Shown: one piece after another, positions 1-11,645 of the stretch | Layout: each line of letters begins with the position of its first letter | Position numbering within the stretch: the first letter of the stretch is position 1 | Source of the DNA: Lenzites betulinus | Lineage: Eukaryota; Basidiomycota; Agaricomycetes; Polyporales; Polyporaceae | Direction of reading: 5' to 3' | DNA: 64,000 nt | NCBI GenBank assembly: GCA_022264855.1 | Contig: JABYQU010000048.1 | Coordinates: forward strand, 186,001-250,000 | Program-made: the position numbers and the translations under genes | The notes under the pieces: generated by a model | What the model saw: the letters and a program-made list of their open reading frames with translations, nothing else | Databases searched by the model: none | Told to the model about the DNA's origin: nothing

Positions 1-131
1 TGGAGGTCGGGGCCGGTTTTGGCGGGCTTGGTGAGCTCGAGGATCGGGACCTGATGCTTCCTGCGAGTCTCTATAGCATTGTTCATGCAAGCAGCCAGAG
101 GGGTCTTGATCAGAGCAAGTGATTGGCTCAT
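1..131 (-). CDS. 5' end of an unrecognised gene, cut by the window edge
   Basis: An ATG on the minus strand at 131 opens 43 codons that run off the window without a stop, starting MSQSLALIKTPLAACMNNAI. A TATA-like stretch (ctatata at 190-196 read on the plus strand, TATATAG on the minus strand) lies about 60 bases upstream of the ATG, a plausible promoter distance. The peptide is mixed hydrophobic and basic and I do not recognise a family. It could be a chance ORF, but start context and composition look like a real N-terminus. Confidence 0.35.
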   Translation of the reverse strand, partial: MSQSLALIKTPLAACMNNAIETRRKHQVPILELTKPAKTGPDL

Positions 132-2098
132 GGCGGGCGAGAGGGAGTGGTTGATCGGAGGTTGCGTCGACTGCTGTCTCTACGACGCTCCTATATAATG
201 CCGCCAGTAAATCTTTGAAAGGCACCAGAGGCGCGAATACGCCGACGCGCCTGTGGGTTCTTCGTAGCATGTGTATATTGGTTGCAGGCTCTACTCCCGT
301 TGGGATGGAACGGCCGACATGGCGTGATGACTACCGGACTGACGAACGGCAGTGTTTCATCGGTGCGCTACCTCCAGGATGGCACTACCGAGTGCGCGGG
401 CCATTTTGTTCCATAGTTGTGGTAAAATTCACGACATAAGGCACCAACACGGACAACTGCGGGTGCAAATCACCGACCCGACGGAGTGAGCGGTTACTGT
501 GGTGCATGAGTTGCCTGAGAGCGCCGCGTACCTGCAGTCTAAGTGAGATTATCATCCGAGTCGTCATGCAGAGAACTTGAGGGTGATGACATAGCACACG
601 AAAATTACCCATCATGTGCTACTCACCTAGAATATAACACCATATGTAGCAACCGCGCTGAAAGGGTTACTCTCGGCGAGAGGTATTAGTCCGAGACCGC
701 GGCAACGGTGGTGGTCGAAACTTGTGTATGAGCGCCTATGTTCGCTGCCCTTGTGGCGCCGACCACGTGCGGCTGCTGCTAACTTTCCAGTTGCGCGCGT
801 TCTTTGTTTTCCTTGTCCACTCTGTGTTCTTTGTTTTCCTTATCCACTCAACACTGGACCGAGTACTTCCTCCCTCTTTCATAGAGATTTCTCTGGGAGC
901 TAAACTGGACAACAACTCCTGCATAATACCTTAATCAAGACTGAGCCTGTGCAACCTGCTCGGGATATCCACCTCGGCGTGGTACGGTGTCAGCTGGATG
1001 GTTCGACTCTGAGCACAGTGCCAGGCGACATTTTAGCTCTCGTGTCAATCCAGCTGTTCCCCAAATCCCGTATCAATTCAGCGTCGTCAACCACCATCAT
1101 CCGGAGAGACAGCGTGTCGGGACGCTGACTGCGGACGTTGAGCGGCGAGCTCGTGTTTTCCGCACTCGGCCTGCATAGCTGTGTTGTTTCTTGACGCTTA
1201 TGCCACCGTGGTGCCACCTTTGACCGTCTCAATAGCGCTTCCTCTGGACGAACAGCTCTATCTGCCCACTTCACCGTATCTTTCTTCGAACACAGTTCCA
1301 GTGCGCTCACAGTCTCGAGGCTGTTCGGCACTAGGCTGTTACCAGGCGCAACATCATTTGTCCACAATGTCGCGCTTTGCATATGGCCGACACTGACTCT
1401 CCAGTCGGTGTGGTGTCATAGCCTATCGGAGACCTCGGAACCGGACTATTGAACGGACTGGAGGCTGAGGCGCAACCTTATGCTAGAACTCCGAATGGAC
1501 AACCTTCCCAGCTGTCCGGCAACCGTCGTGCGCCCTACCGGCCACGGTAATAAATATCTCATGTCTGCAGTCCGGGAATTTAGAAGGGCAGGTAACTTGT
1601 CTCCGATTATGAGGGAATCGAACCATGTCTAGGTATGTTTATTTTCATGCTCTTGTGTATGCACAACGGCCTGCTTCTTAGTTTCATTTTAACCTGGTAA
1701 TGCCGAATACGGCAGCGAACGGTTGAGAAAAATAGACATCGTGAACATGTCTCCCGAACTGAGGTCGATAGTCGCTCTGCGTCCGACCGTGCGCATCATG
1801 TCGGATTGTCCTCTTCCCTATAAAAGCTCCGCTGCTAGGACGATCTCCACCCGGCGCCCTGGAATAACAACATCGCCGAGCTGCCCATGGGTCCATCGTA
1901 CAACGTGTGTTCCCCAATTTTTCTCTGCTCGTCCAAATATGATCACCTCCTGTCTACCACTGGGAAGCGCCGCCAGTATCGTACCACGCCTGTTTGTACC
2001 AGAAAACCTCGTTCCCAGTTTCGAGTTTGAAACTCGTACCCCGGCTATAAGCGCCTTCTTATGCCCCTACTAAAGAACAGCACCGGACTTCTGCGTTC
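132..2098. other. Intergenic, no gene recognised
   Basis: About 2 kb without a protein I can recognise; the short ORFs here lack coding character. A small tandem duplication of a T-rich unit (ttctttgttttcctt) lies at about 799-848. The 3' part should carry the promoter of the downstream reductase gene. Confidence 0.5.
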
Positions 2099-3479
2099 AT
2101 GCTTGAATCTCTGTTGGCACTCCAAGCCGTCGCGCTTTCCTCACTCCTTGTTTTCGCGGTAGCATTCTTCAGCGATGTTCGGAAAGAAGTGGGACCCCCG
2201 CGGACGCGTTGAGTGCCCCTCCCGTTCATCCCCCTCAGTTGCAGCTCAACCTCGATTACGGATAGCAATGCTTAATCACGGGCGGGTCCTCCGGGACCGG
2301 ACTTGCGCTGGCTGTCATCCTAGTACAGCGGGGCGCGCATGTGTCCATCGTCGCGCGAAACCAAGAGCGCCTGGACAGAGCGCTCGAAACTCTCGAAGTG
2401 CGTGACCCCTACCCCGCCCTCCGCCGAGTCGTAGCCGCCCAGGCTCATAGCTTCGCATGTCGCAGGAGGCACGGCAGAACCCTGACCAGATTCTTAATGC
2501 GTACTCGTATGCCGTCGACTCCGAGGCGGAGTCGCAGGCCGCGCTCAAGGCCGCGAGCGCACCGTTCGGGGGCCGCTGCCCCGAGGCGCTTTTCTTGTGC
2601 GCTGGGGCTGCGCGGCCGGCTTACTTCGTCGAGCAGGACGAGGCGCTCCTCAGGCATGGGATGCAAATCTCGTACTGGGCTCAGGCTTGCACAGCGTTGG
2701 TATGTCCCCTGACATCCGCGAGCGACATCAGCTCACGGAACATGTGCAGGCGGGTGCTAAGGAGATGGTTAGGCAAGGGGTCAAGGGCAAGATCGTGTTC
2801 GTTGCCTCCGTCCTCGCGTACTTCTCTATCGTGGGCTATGCGACGTACTCGCCCGGGAAGTTCGCTATCCGAGGTAACGCTATCGTAATCCTGCGGGTTG
2901 TCGCCGCGGTTCATAAACGAGTTTTCAGGCCTCGCAGAATCGCTCCAGAGCGAGCTGAAGCTATACGACATCGATGTGCACCTCTCCTGCCCGCCCACGA
3001 TCTACACCTCCGGCTACGAGGAGGAAAACAAGACGAAGCCCGCGATCACCCTCAAGATCGAGGAAACCGACAGCGGCCTGACTCCTGAGCAGGTTGCTGC
3101 CGGGATATTCAAAGGTACGCCGTTTGTCGTTTGCCCTTCATCGACATCGCGCGAATGTGCTGAGACTCGCCATCTGCCTGCAGGTGTCCAAAACGGCGAC
3201 TTCCACATCACTACTGGCTGGATCGGAGACACCTTCCGCGCGAGCACCGCGGGTTCATCCCCGCGGAATAGCTACATCGCGGACTCCATTTATGCCTTCT
3301 TCGGATACGTGAGTCTGCTGTCTTGGACGAGACAGCATGTGCTGATCGTGATTTATACCTAGTGGTTCCTCCCGGCATGGAGGACGATGGTGGACGTGCA
3401 GGTGCGAAAGCACCGCGCAGAACACTACGAGTACCTGACGAAGCGGGGCTTCTTCCTCGAGCAAGGTGCCAAACTCTGA
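2099..3479 (+). CDS. TSC10: 3-ketodihydrosphingosine reductase (short-chain dehydrogenase)
   Basis: NADPH-dependent ER-membrane enzyme that reduces 3-ketodihydrosphingosine to dihydrosphingosine in sphingolipid synthesis. Coding exons read as about 2099-2207, 2266-2397, 2466-2699, 2750-2873, 2929-3114, 3184-3308 and 3363-3479, with GT-AG introns of 50-69 bases. Visible are the Rossmann motif ITGGSSGTG in exon 2, the conserved CAGA after beta-strand 4, the catalytic YSPGK in exon 4, and the family-typical ENKTKP and STAGSSPRN segments. The C-terminus ends YLTKRGFFLEQ. Oddity: the ATG at 2099 starts a membrane-helix-like N-terminus, but the following KKWDPRG block is one frame away, so exon 1 holds a 1-base frame break, an assembly error, or a start I have mis-chosen (an ATG at 2175 is in frame but omits the helix). 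From exon 2 onward the frame is continuous. Confidence 0.87.
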
Positions 3480-4222
3480 GATATATCCATGTACTAGCCT
3501 CCCGTAATATATATACATTGATGTCCTTCAAGAGGCATGCGACAGGGCTTGGTGCAGCACCCGCAAAGGTTAAATCAGCATGGAGTACTGCCGCCGCCAC
3601 CATCGCTATCTCGCAGCACAATTGAATTGTTCTTAATTCCGAGCGCAAGCGATTGAATGGGTACTCAGTACTCAGGAGTGGTGCAAAGACCCTGCCGCTG
3701 CAGGATGGGCGAGGGAGCGCCCATACGGGCAAATAGCGCCAAACATAATTGCCACGCGCGACCAGACCGCGTCCTCTTCGGGTCTTAATGGAAAAAGGGT
3801 GCTGGGACGGCGAGAAACCAACGGGTTGACGATGCAGGTGTACAGTAGATGGGGCGACACACGCAGAGTAATCCGGGGCCGCATGGGAAGAGTCTTGGCG
3901 CGGCATGAGATCGCCACCGCGATGGGACGGCGCGGGAGTCGCGCAGAAAATCGATGAAAAGCGTAAGATGCAATGTGATATGTGATGCGTATGACGTATG
4001 ATGCATGATGTATGGTGCAGAAGGACAATATGTGAGTGAGTAAAGCGGAAGAGGAGAGGGAGGCAGGGACACCGATGATGGTGGCGGAAGCGCGGAGGTC
4101 TGGTCCGAACGTACAGTCAGCCATTTGGGACGGATTCTTCATGTGCTGACTCGTCGCATGGCCACTCGAGCGAGCGCGCCCACGATGTGTCGGGATTTGT
4201 ACCAGTATGTCGGGCATTATGC
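3480..4222. other. Convergent 3' intergenic region (TSC10 / MED19)
   Basis: No gene seen. A long minus-strand frame continues here past MED19 (to about 3672), but MED19 splices to its own short last exon first, so that extension is not coding. Around 3965-4020 is a degenerate run of atgatgtatg-like units, low-complexity sequence. Confidence 0.5.
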
Positions 4223-5735
4223 CTACGCGTGGGGGGTCGGTTGCTGGATCGGTACATGCGCGTGTCCATTGGTATCCTGCCCCAGGAATCAGTACCATGA
4301 ACGAGCGCATTGATGCATACTGATCGTGAAGAACATGCACATGCCGGGAAAGGTAGTCACTGATACGTACCAATCGCTGCTTCTTCACCGGGCGGGGACG
4401 GACACCTGCGTTTCCCGCTTTCGCACCTTTGAGGCCGGGTCTCGCACCTTCCTGATTCTGGGACGAAGGTAGCGTATTTCCGTTGACGTGCAGCCCCGTC
4501 TCGGTGGAGTGTTCTCTTTCCCGCTTGACTCCCCGCATAGGATGTACGGGAAGATGATCGCCGGAGGGGTGATTGGGAGGCGATGCTTGCGTTGCAGCGA
4601 CATGCTGCACGGGTGCGGCATGCGTAGGACCGCCAACCCCAGATCCAGGTGTTGGGATGGAGTGTGGTGTTCCGATGCCAACTGGCGTTCTGCCTCGCTG
4701 CTGTGGAGGCTGCTGATGGGCGGGAGGAGGTTTTGGTACAGTAGGTCGTGGTGTTGATGTGCGAAGGGGTACGGTGGCGCCAGCGGGTATTGGGGCAGTC
4801 GTGGCGGTGGGCGTCGCAGGGAGCGCCGATGGTGTGTTTGGTCCCATACCAGCAGCGGGCTGAGCAACGCCTTGAGCTTGGGCTTTCGCCTGCTTCTTGA
4901 GCTCTTTCTGCAAGGGCCGAGAAACAGTTGAGGGACATATAGAGCAACAGGAGGCATCGCAGGGTACTAACCCGTCGCTTGCGATCTTCTCGCGCTTGCG
5001 ACGATTCAGCTACTAATGCATGGATATTCCACTGCGAGGGTGTGAGCAGTAGCAGCATAAGACGTAGGTAGACGTACCCCTTTCAATCCCTCTAAACTGA
5101 CGGAGAAGGCATCTCGCTGCGTTCTCAGATCGAACGGTGTTATGGCTATTTTCTGCTTCGGTGGAATTTGCATCAGGTTAGTGAGGTAGTCGTCCTTCTT
5201 CATAGAGTGTTTGCCTATTGTCTACGGTCGTACACCTTGACTGAGGAACAAGACATGATGACGTACCGGGGATGCCCTTGATGAGGTGTCTGTAGTTCTT
5301 AAACTTCTTCTCTCTCGCCCCGTCATCATCGTCGCCGTCCTGCGCTGCCCCGGGTGTGTGTGCTGCCGGCGATGAGGCTACGACATCACGCGGGGGTAAG
5401 TCCTTCTCCTTGCCCTTGCCTTTTTCTGTGGCGCCCGACGATGTTGCTTGGGAGAGGGAACTGACGGGAGGTGCGTATGGCCGGACATATTTGTCGTATG
5501 AGGAAAGGAGTTGGAATCGGGAGAGCAGATCCTGGGTGCTCGTGAAGAATGGCGGGGGCTGTGGAGGTCCTGCAGATAGCGCTAGGTCAGCGACATGACG
5601 GTGGTTTGCGTGCGAGAATGAGCGACCTGGAGGGGGTAGATAGAGCGGAGGGAGCCCTGGCATTGTGGAGGGCCCAGCGAGGGCGTTGGTGTGTGAGGGA
5701 GAGCGACGAGCAGGAGGGTGCTCGTCGGTGTCCAT
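4223..5735 (-). CDS. MED19: Mediator complex subunit 19 (Rox3-like)
   Basis: Nuclear subunit of the Mediator head module, linking activators to RNA polymerase II. Minus-strand exons: 5735-5267, 5214-5078, 5031-4972, 4907-4371 and 4276-4223, with GT-AG introns of 46-94 bases. Family blocks read in order: STAQD-like STQDLLSRFQLL and YDKYVRPYA, then KKFKNYRHLIKGIPGKHSM, then KKDDYLTNLMQIPPKQ, ITPFDLRTQRDAFSVSLEGL and WNIHALVAESSQAREDRKRR. A basic and proline/threonine-rich tail follows, with VRPRPVKKQRL and a short last exon ending PIQQPTPHA. I took the ATG at 5735 (MDTDEHPP) rather than an in-frame one at 5795 because the shorter start fits the family. It is divergent from the MFS gene at 6079. 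Confidence 0.9.
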
Positions 5736-6078
5736 GATGGCGAGAGGGAGGAGAGCGACGTCCGAAGCAGCGAGGTCGCGACACAAAGCGGCCACCGGCC
5801 CAGTTCAAACTCAGAACGGTTCATTTCGCGCCTTGTAAGCCGGGCTTATCTGCTTCAATTATGTAATGCGCTGGTACTAACTCGGGTAAGGCCAAGGTAA
5901 GGCGGACTACAAGCAAATTGTAAGGGGGTCTTATCCGGACGCGGCGCGTGAGGTCATGATCTTATCACCTCCCACCGCCACCAACGCGGCAGGTCCGGCG
6001 GTCTCCCGGACCCCCCAGCCTAGCTGAGACTTATCTTTCGCGTCCTGACTCCGTACCACCACCTCCTCCGAGCCCCCA
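5736..6078. promoter_or_regulatory. Shared divergent promoter with four GATA-type sites
   Basis: The 343 bases between the MED19 and MFS start codons must hold both promoters. CTTATC (GATAAG on the other strand) occurs at 5845-5850, 5930-5935, 5961-5966 and 6030-6035, all in one orientation. GATAAG is the core bound by fungal GATA factors (nitrogen and iron regulators). That these sites act on the transporter is inference. Confidence 0.5.
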
Positions 6079-9000
6079 ATGGCGAGCTCGTCGACATACC
6101 AGGCTGTCGACGCCGTCGTCTCCTCCAACTTCTCCATCTACTCCGCCTCCCTCTCGCGCGCCCGCGGCTCCGTGCCGCCCATGGACTCCCAGGCTGGTCA
6201 ATCCATCGCGAACGAGCCGGCATCAGAGCGGGATCTGCTTCTAGGGGGCGGGAAGAAGACCAAGAAGCCTTTCTACCGTCCGAGGCCGCTATGGTATGTT
6301 TTCCGAGCCTCCTACGCTGTCTCGCCCTCCCTACCTCTTTACTATCGCACAATCGTGCGCATTGCCCGGCAAGCTATTCCCAATAGCCTGGCGAGCCATG
6401 CCTGCCGAGGGTTTTCCGTTCAGTTTTATGCCTTCCAGAACTCAGCTCTTGTGCCTCGTGGATGAGTGAACCCTACCACGCTCTAGCTGTCTCAAACCAT
6501 TGCGGCACAGTGCGCAGTTCGAAGCGCATTCGCCCGTTCAGGCTTGAGGCAGCGCCTGAACTAGGCTCATGTCGTCAGCCTGGCTCCCAGGCTAGTCCGG
6601 TTCCTGAAACTTCGCTAGTAAAGTACCAGTACAAACAGAGCACCCGAGTACGACGCCTTGTACTCTGAAGTATGTATGTCCAGCCGGGACGAGACTAGTT
6701 TCGATCTTATAGGTACTGGGACTCAGTTCATGTCGGCGTTCTGTCCTTCATCGTAGATGCTGCGAGTCTGTCTCGGATTCTGCAAAAGGAGTTCAACCCC
6801 GGCTTCATTCCCATCCCGTTTTGAGCAATCAGCATAAACAATTGTGCCTTTTGATACGCTTCATCTTCTCACCTGAAGCAATTACTAATCACGTCTTCAG
6901 GCTAGTGCCCTTTGCTATCGTTGCGTCCATCGTCGTAAGTCTCAATGTCAACGCTTCAATCAACTGCACTCTCACTGAAGCCATTGTCTTGTTTAGCGCG
7001 GCATGACTCTCGCGCCCCGCGTACAAGTCTATACACAACTATCATGCAACGCGATATACGGCCACGACGTCTACGACCACACAAGTGCAAACCATACTAT
7101 CCTTGCATCTAATATTCTACACGCCCCGTCGCTCCTTTTAGATCCATTAGGGCCGGCTTTGCACCCGCCCTTCACTTCTTCGCGAGAACGCTCTCCGGTC
7201 GTCCTTTTCTCTGAACCCGACGATGACGAGCCGGATCCCCGTCTCCCCCCTTCGAAACGTTGTCTCGAAGACCCCGCAGTCCAGGCGGGAGCGGTCCGAT
7301 TGCAAACCATGATAACCATAACCATGGGCATGCTTTCTGCTATCACCACCGTGTGGTGGGGCAATTTCGGCGAACGCCACGGCCGTACGCGAGTGCTCGC
7401 TATCGCCACGATGGGCCTGTTAATGACGTTTGTTGCTTACATATAAGGAGGAATCTATGCTGACCGACCGCAATTTTTAGCGACCTGGTTTTCATCCTGG
7501 TCTCCACGCCGCACAGCATTTTTGCGGCCCACGGGCACAAGTTCTTGATTATTTCCCCCATCATTGAGGGTTTGCTTGGTGGATGGTCGACACTTCAGGC
7601 TGCTACATCTGCATATATATCGGACTGCACATCCGACGGCTCACGCGCCCACATCTTCTCCCGATTTACCGGTGTCTTCTATCTGGGGTTCGCTGTGGGT
7701 CCTACTATTGGGGCGTTTCTCATCCGTCACCCATTCATTCCCATCTTCTCTCCCGCGATCGGTGTTCACAACGGAGCCCCGACTGTTACCTCAGTTTTCT
7801 ATGTAGCTGCGACAGCTTCCTTCGTCAATCTGTTACTGGCTCTCTTCCTGTTCCCGGAATCTCTGGAGAAGAAGAAAGCTAAAGTCGCTGCGGTTCAGTC
7901 AACATCTACTACACTCCAGACCATCTCGGATGCACCCGCGTCCGCGACCCAGGGTAGCTTTCTCGCGAATATCCTTAGCCCTCTCGCGATGTTTTTGCCG
8001 AAATCCGTTGATGCGCCAGATGGTCGCAAGCGAACGGATTGGAGCATGACTTTGCTTGCAATGGTCTTGTTCGGACATTTGTTGTCCTTGGTCAGTCGCA
8101 CCTTATGTTGCACACACTATATATCTCATATGATCTTCGGTAGGGTCTCTTCCAGATCAAGTACCTATATGCCGAACACATATACGGTTGGGGTGCGGAG
8201 CAGGTGCGTCGTAGTGTAGCCGTACACTCTGGTGACCAGCTCTGACTACTTATCACCAGTTGAGCTACTATATCTCGGCGATGGGATTCTCACGGGCCCT
8301 ACATCTGCTTTTCATTCTGCCTTGTGCGTTTCCGCTTCCTGCATTTGTCTTTCCGCACCGTTCTTACATGTTCTTCAGTCCTTATCGCGACATTCAAGCC
8401 GAAGCCGAAGCCTGCGCCAGCAGCCGTTCAGACCGGTACTCAACACCCGACAAAGCCATTGAAAGCTACTCCTGCTGCTCTTGCGAAGGAGATGCATTTC
8501 GACTTGTCGCTCATCCGCGGTTCTCTGCTACTTGACCTACTCTCCCACACGCTCGTCACACTGTCCCCGGCCAATGCGAGCCAGGGATTGTTCGTCGGGG
8601 CTACCGCCATGAGCAGCTTCGCGGCCGGGCTCGTTCCCGCGACGAACAGCCTCGCCTTGTGCATCATGCAAGCACGCGGCGAAGACGGCACCGGGAAACT
8701 TTTCGGCGCCTTCTCGGTGCTCCAGGCAGTGGGCCAGACCATCCTTGGCGTACGTTCACATATAGTTCCGTCCACAATTCTTCTCGACTGACCGCAACGT
8801 GCATAGCCCATCCTCTTCGGTATTATCTACAGCGAGACGGTCGCCAAATACCCAAAGGCGATCTTCGCAGTCGCCGCCGGAATCATCGTCGTCGCCATCG
8901 CTGTGCTTTGCCTGATACGCCCTGATGCCAGTCTGAAGGCGCGGCGCAAGCCGAAGCGCCTCACGCCCGGCTCGGTCGAGGCGCAGATCGAGCGGCGCGG

Positions 9001-9172
9001 GCGCCCGCGTGCGAGCAAGGATCTCCGCAGGTCCAGCGCGGGGAGCATGCTGATCCCATCCAGCGGGCAGTCGGCCGGTGCTTCGAGCTACGGATCCGCC
9101 TTCTTCTCAAGCTCCGAAGCGCCTTCAAGTCTCGCGACGTCGTCCCGAGCCGCCGCTGACGCAGCGGTATAG
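6079..9172 (+). CDS. Major facilitator superfamily transporter, 12-helix type
   Basis: Predicted membrane transporter of unknown substrate. Exons: 6079-6293, 6901-6934, 6997-7427, 7481-8090, 8144-8203, 8260-8323, 8379-8749 and 8807-9172; phases agree at every junction. The N-terminus is cytosolic and polar (about 70 residues), then WLVPFAIVASIV begins helix 1 and RGMTLAPRVQVYTQLSC follows. The MFS motif A after helix 2 reads GNFGERHGRTRV. Later helices include IISPIIEGLLGG, FYLGFAVGPTIGAFL and FAVAAGIIVVAIAVLCLI. A long charged loop separates the two halves and the tail is basic and serine-rich. The layout resembles fungal TCR/Tet-like facilitators. The first intron is 607 bases, ten times the others. 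It shares its upstream region with MED19. Confidence 0.87.
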
Positions 9173-10195
9173 ATGCCACACACTCGTTCCCGCCCTTGTT
9201 TCTCGTTTCTTGGATTATCATGGGATCGGATGTGCACTACATCTCTACAGTCTAATTTCTCTTATCGTATGTATATTAGAATGGCTAACATATATCTGGG
9301 CAGCTCGTCGCTGCCCATCTTACCCTGGACTCTCCGGACCGTGGGATGATTGCGAAAGTCTTGAATAGATGTGGCGTGGTCGCGGTTGTCCATGGGGCCA
9401 CTCGGCGCGTCGTGTGCTCTTCCCATCGTGTGTGGTCTGAGCGGAACGTGTACAATGTCGTACAATCGTCCTGAAGACGCTCATTAGTCCTGGTGAGTGT
9501 TCAACTGGTTCACCTTCATACTCTGGAGGGGCGACTAACAATCCGCTGTGATTCCAGGGCGCTTTCCGGAGCTTCTCGTCTCAGGTTGCTAGCGTGTGCC
9601 CGGTATCTCACCATACTCACCGTCTATACTAGGATGCCATCCACATGCTTGAACGCGCCACTCCTCGAGATGTCGAGCGTTCGTATAATGTGCGTTTCAA
9701 GCGTTGCCATGATTGTTGACAGATGTCAGGGTGGATTCGTAGCGCCCTCCCAGGCAGAGCTCGGCTTATTGCCACGGAATAAGATGGGAGCGGTTGATGG
9801 CACGATGTACCACAGCATCACCGCAGTGCTTGTGGGTGAGTAACACAATATTCCAAACTCAATCTTGCTGACTTAGACGACGTACAGTTACAAGGTTCGA
9901 ATGATACGTCGCACTGCCATCCGATCGGGGCGCCTTCACTGTCATCTTTGTTGCGAGCCTGCGAAGTGGTCTGCTCTCGAAAGCTTAGAGTCTGACGAGG
10001 TATGTATATACGATGCTGATTGGAATGCTCGTCACGCCATGCTAAAGGGCCTGAACGATCTCGGTATGTCGCGGCCCTCTAGCCTTAGAAAACCATATAG
10101 CATCACCCTGGATTGACGGCGTCCATCTGGTGCATATTAGGCGGCCGCCGTATCCCCGTTTCCCCACTAGTAGGCCGTTCAAGCGAAATACCAAC
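9173..10195. other. Intergenic, no gene recognised
   Basis: About 1 kb between the MFS gene and SUR2. A 116-codon ORF at 9493-9843 has no recognisable domain and I do not call it. The downstream part should include the SUR2 promoter. Confidence 0.45.
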
Positions 10196-11306
10196 ATGAA
10201 CACCACCGCCGCGGCGTCCACGTTCCTCGACGCGGACCAGCTTGACTACCTCTCCTCGCAAATCCCATTTTACTACACCCGCGACAGCGCGCTCTTCAGC
10301 TGGCTCCCGGACCACTACACCGCCCTCGCCGCTCCCGTTATCGCGTACTGGGCATTCAGTCTCTTCTTCCATCTGCTCGACGTCTCCGAATGGAAGTGGC
10401 TCGACAAGTACCGCATCCACACCAGCGCGGAGGTTGAGTCCCGCAACCTCGTCACGCGCACGCAGGTCGTCTGGGCGGTCATTCTTCAGCATGCGATCCA
10501 AACCGGACTCGGGCTGTGGTGGATCGAGGTGACGCCGTCCGGCGACCAGGTCGACCACGTGGGCAACATGCTCAGCCTCGCGCCCCGCCTCTCGTCCGTC
10601 ATCCTTGCGGTGTTTGGGGAGAAGTTCGGATCGCAAATTCTTGCGGACAAGGGCGCGGATGCTCTATACACGATTTACTGGTGGGCCATCCCCACTGCCA
10701 AGATCCTCTTCGGAACGTACGTATGCACACTCGCGCATGTTCTGTCCGACACTCATGCCGCTGCCCATGCCTGCACAGGTTCATCATCGACACCTGGCAA
10801 TACGTCCTGCACCGCGCAGCGCACACGAACAGCTTCCTCTACCGGAAGATGCACTCGCACCACCACCGGCTGTACGTGCCGTATGCGTACGGCGCGCTCT
10901 ACAACCACCCACTCGAGGGCCTGTTCATCGACACGCTCGGCGCGTTCGTCGCGGAGAAGGTCGGGCACCTCAGCACGCGCGAGGCGATGCTCCTCTTCGC
11001 GATCGCGACGCTCAAGACCGTCGACGACCACTGCGGATATAGCCTCCCGTGGGACCCGTTCCAGTGGTTCACCGCGAACAACGCGGACTACCACGATATC
11101 CACCATCAGGTGCGTATTCACATGCTTCTTCTGCCGTGGTATGGAGGCTGACCACGATGTCCGTGTGCTAGGCGATCGGCATGAAGTCGAATTTCTCGCA
11201 GCCGTTCTTCGTGCACTGGGACGTCCTCCTGGGCACGCGGATGACGCGGAAGGACATTGAGGCGCGTCGTAACAAGGCGAAGGAGAAGCAGCTCAAGGGC
11301 GAGTAA
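10196..11306 (+). CDS. SUR2: Sphinganine C4-monooxygenase (fatty acid hydroxylase superfamily)
   Basis: ER membrane di-iron hydroxylase that converts dihydrosphingosine (or dihydroceramide) to the phyto form. Exons: 10196-10716, 10779-11109 and 11172-11306, in phase. The iron-binding histidine clusters are visible in order: HRAAH, HSHHH and HDIHHQ. Hydrophobic segments precede them (APVIAYWAFSLFFHLL; TIYWWAIPTAKILFG) and the signature DTWQYVLHRAAHTNSFLYRK is intact. The end is lysine-rich (KAKEKQLKGE). Length (about 328 residues) fits fungal SUR2. Its product follows directly on that of TSC10, encoded about 7 kb upstream on the same strand. Confidence 0.93.
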
Positions 11307-11645
11307 ATGATCACCGCTGACATCAGAACATCACGCCGTCTTCAAATTTGTTCGCCTTGCGCTATGTATATTTCGTCACTCGCTCAGTACATGTGCTGCA
11401 CACCCTCACACCTATCTCCGTCACACGTGTGGTATACATATATAAGTATTCCATTGGAAGCGCGTTTGCATCCCCGCTCGTTACTAAGGCTACGTCAATA
11501 TGATACTGTAGCGGTCCGGTGTTACTGTACACCAATGCGTACATTATTCTTCGATTACCCGGGAGACTATTAGAGGCCTACGCCATAACGATGTATACTA
11601 GCAAGGTAAAACGAGAGTGCTGGGACGGTCGTGTCCGTTAAAGAT
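11307..11645. other. Convergent 3' intergenic region
   Basis: The 339 bases between the SUR2 and lipase stop codons. AT-rich, with short TATATA runs near 11434-11444; only 3' untranslated sequence is expected. Confidence 0.5.

Noticed and set aside
3672..4222. Continuation of the 413-codon minus-strand frame past MED19
   Set aside because: MED19 splices at 4371/4276 to a short last exon ending in the family-typical PIQQPTP; the rest is low-complexity and unlike the family.
9493..9843. 116-codon plus-strand ORF between the MFS gene and SUR2
   Set aside because: No domain, unusual composition and no splice partners that extend it.
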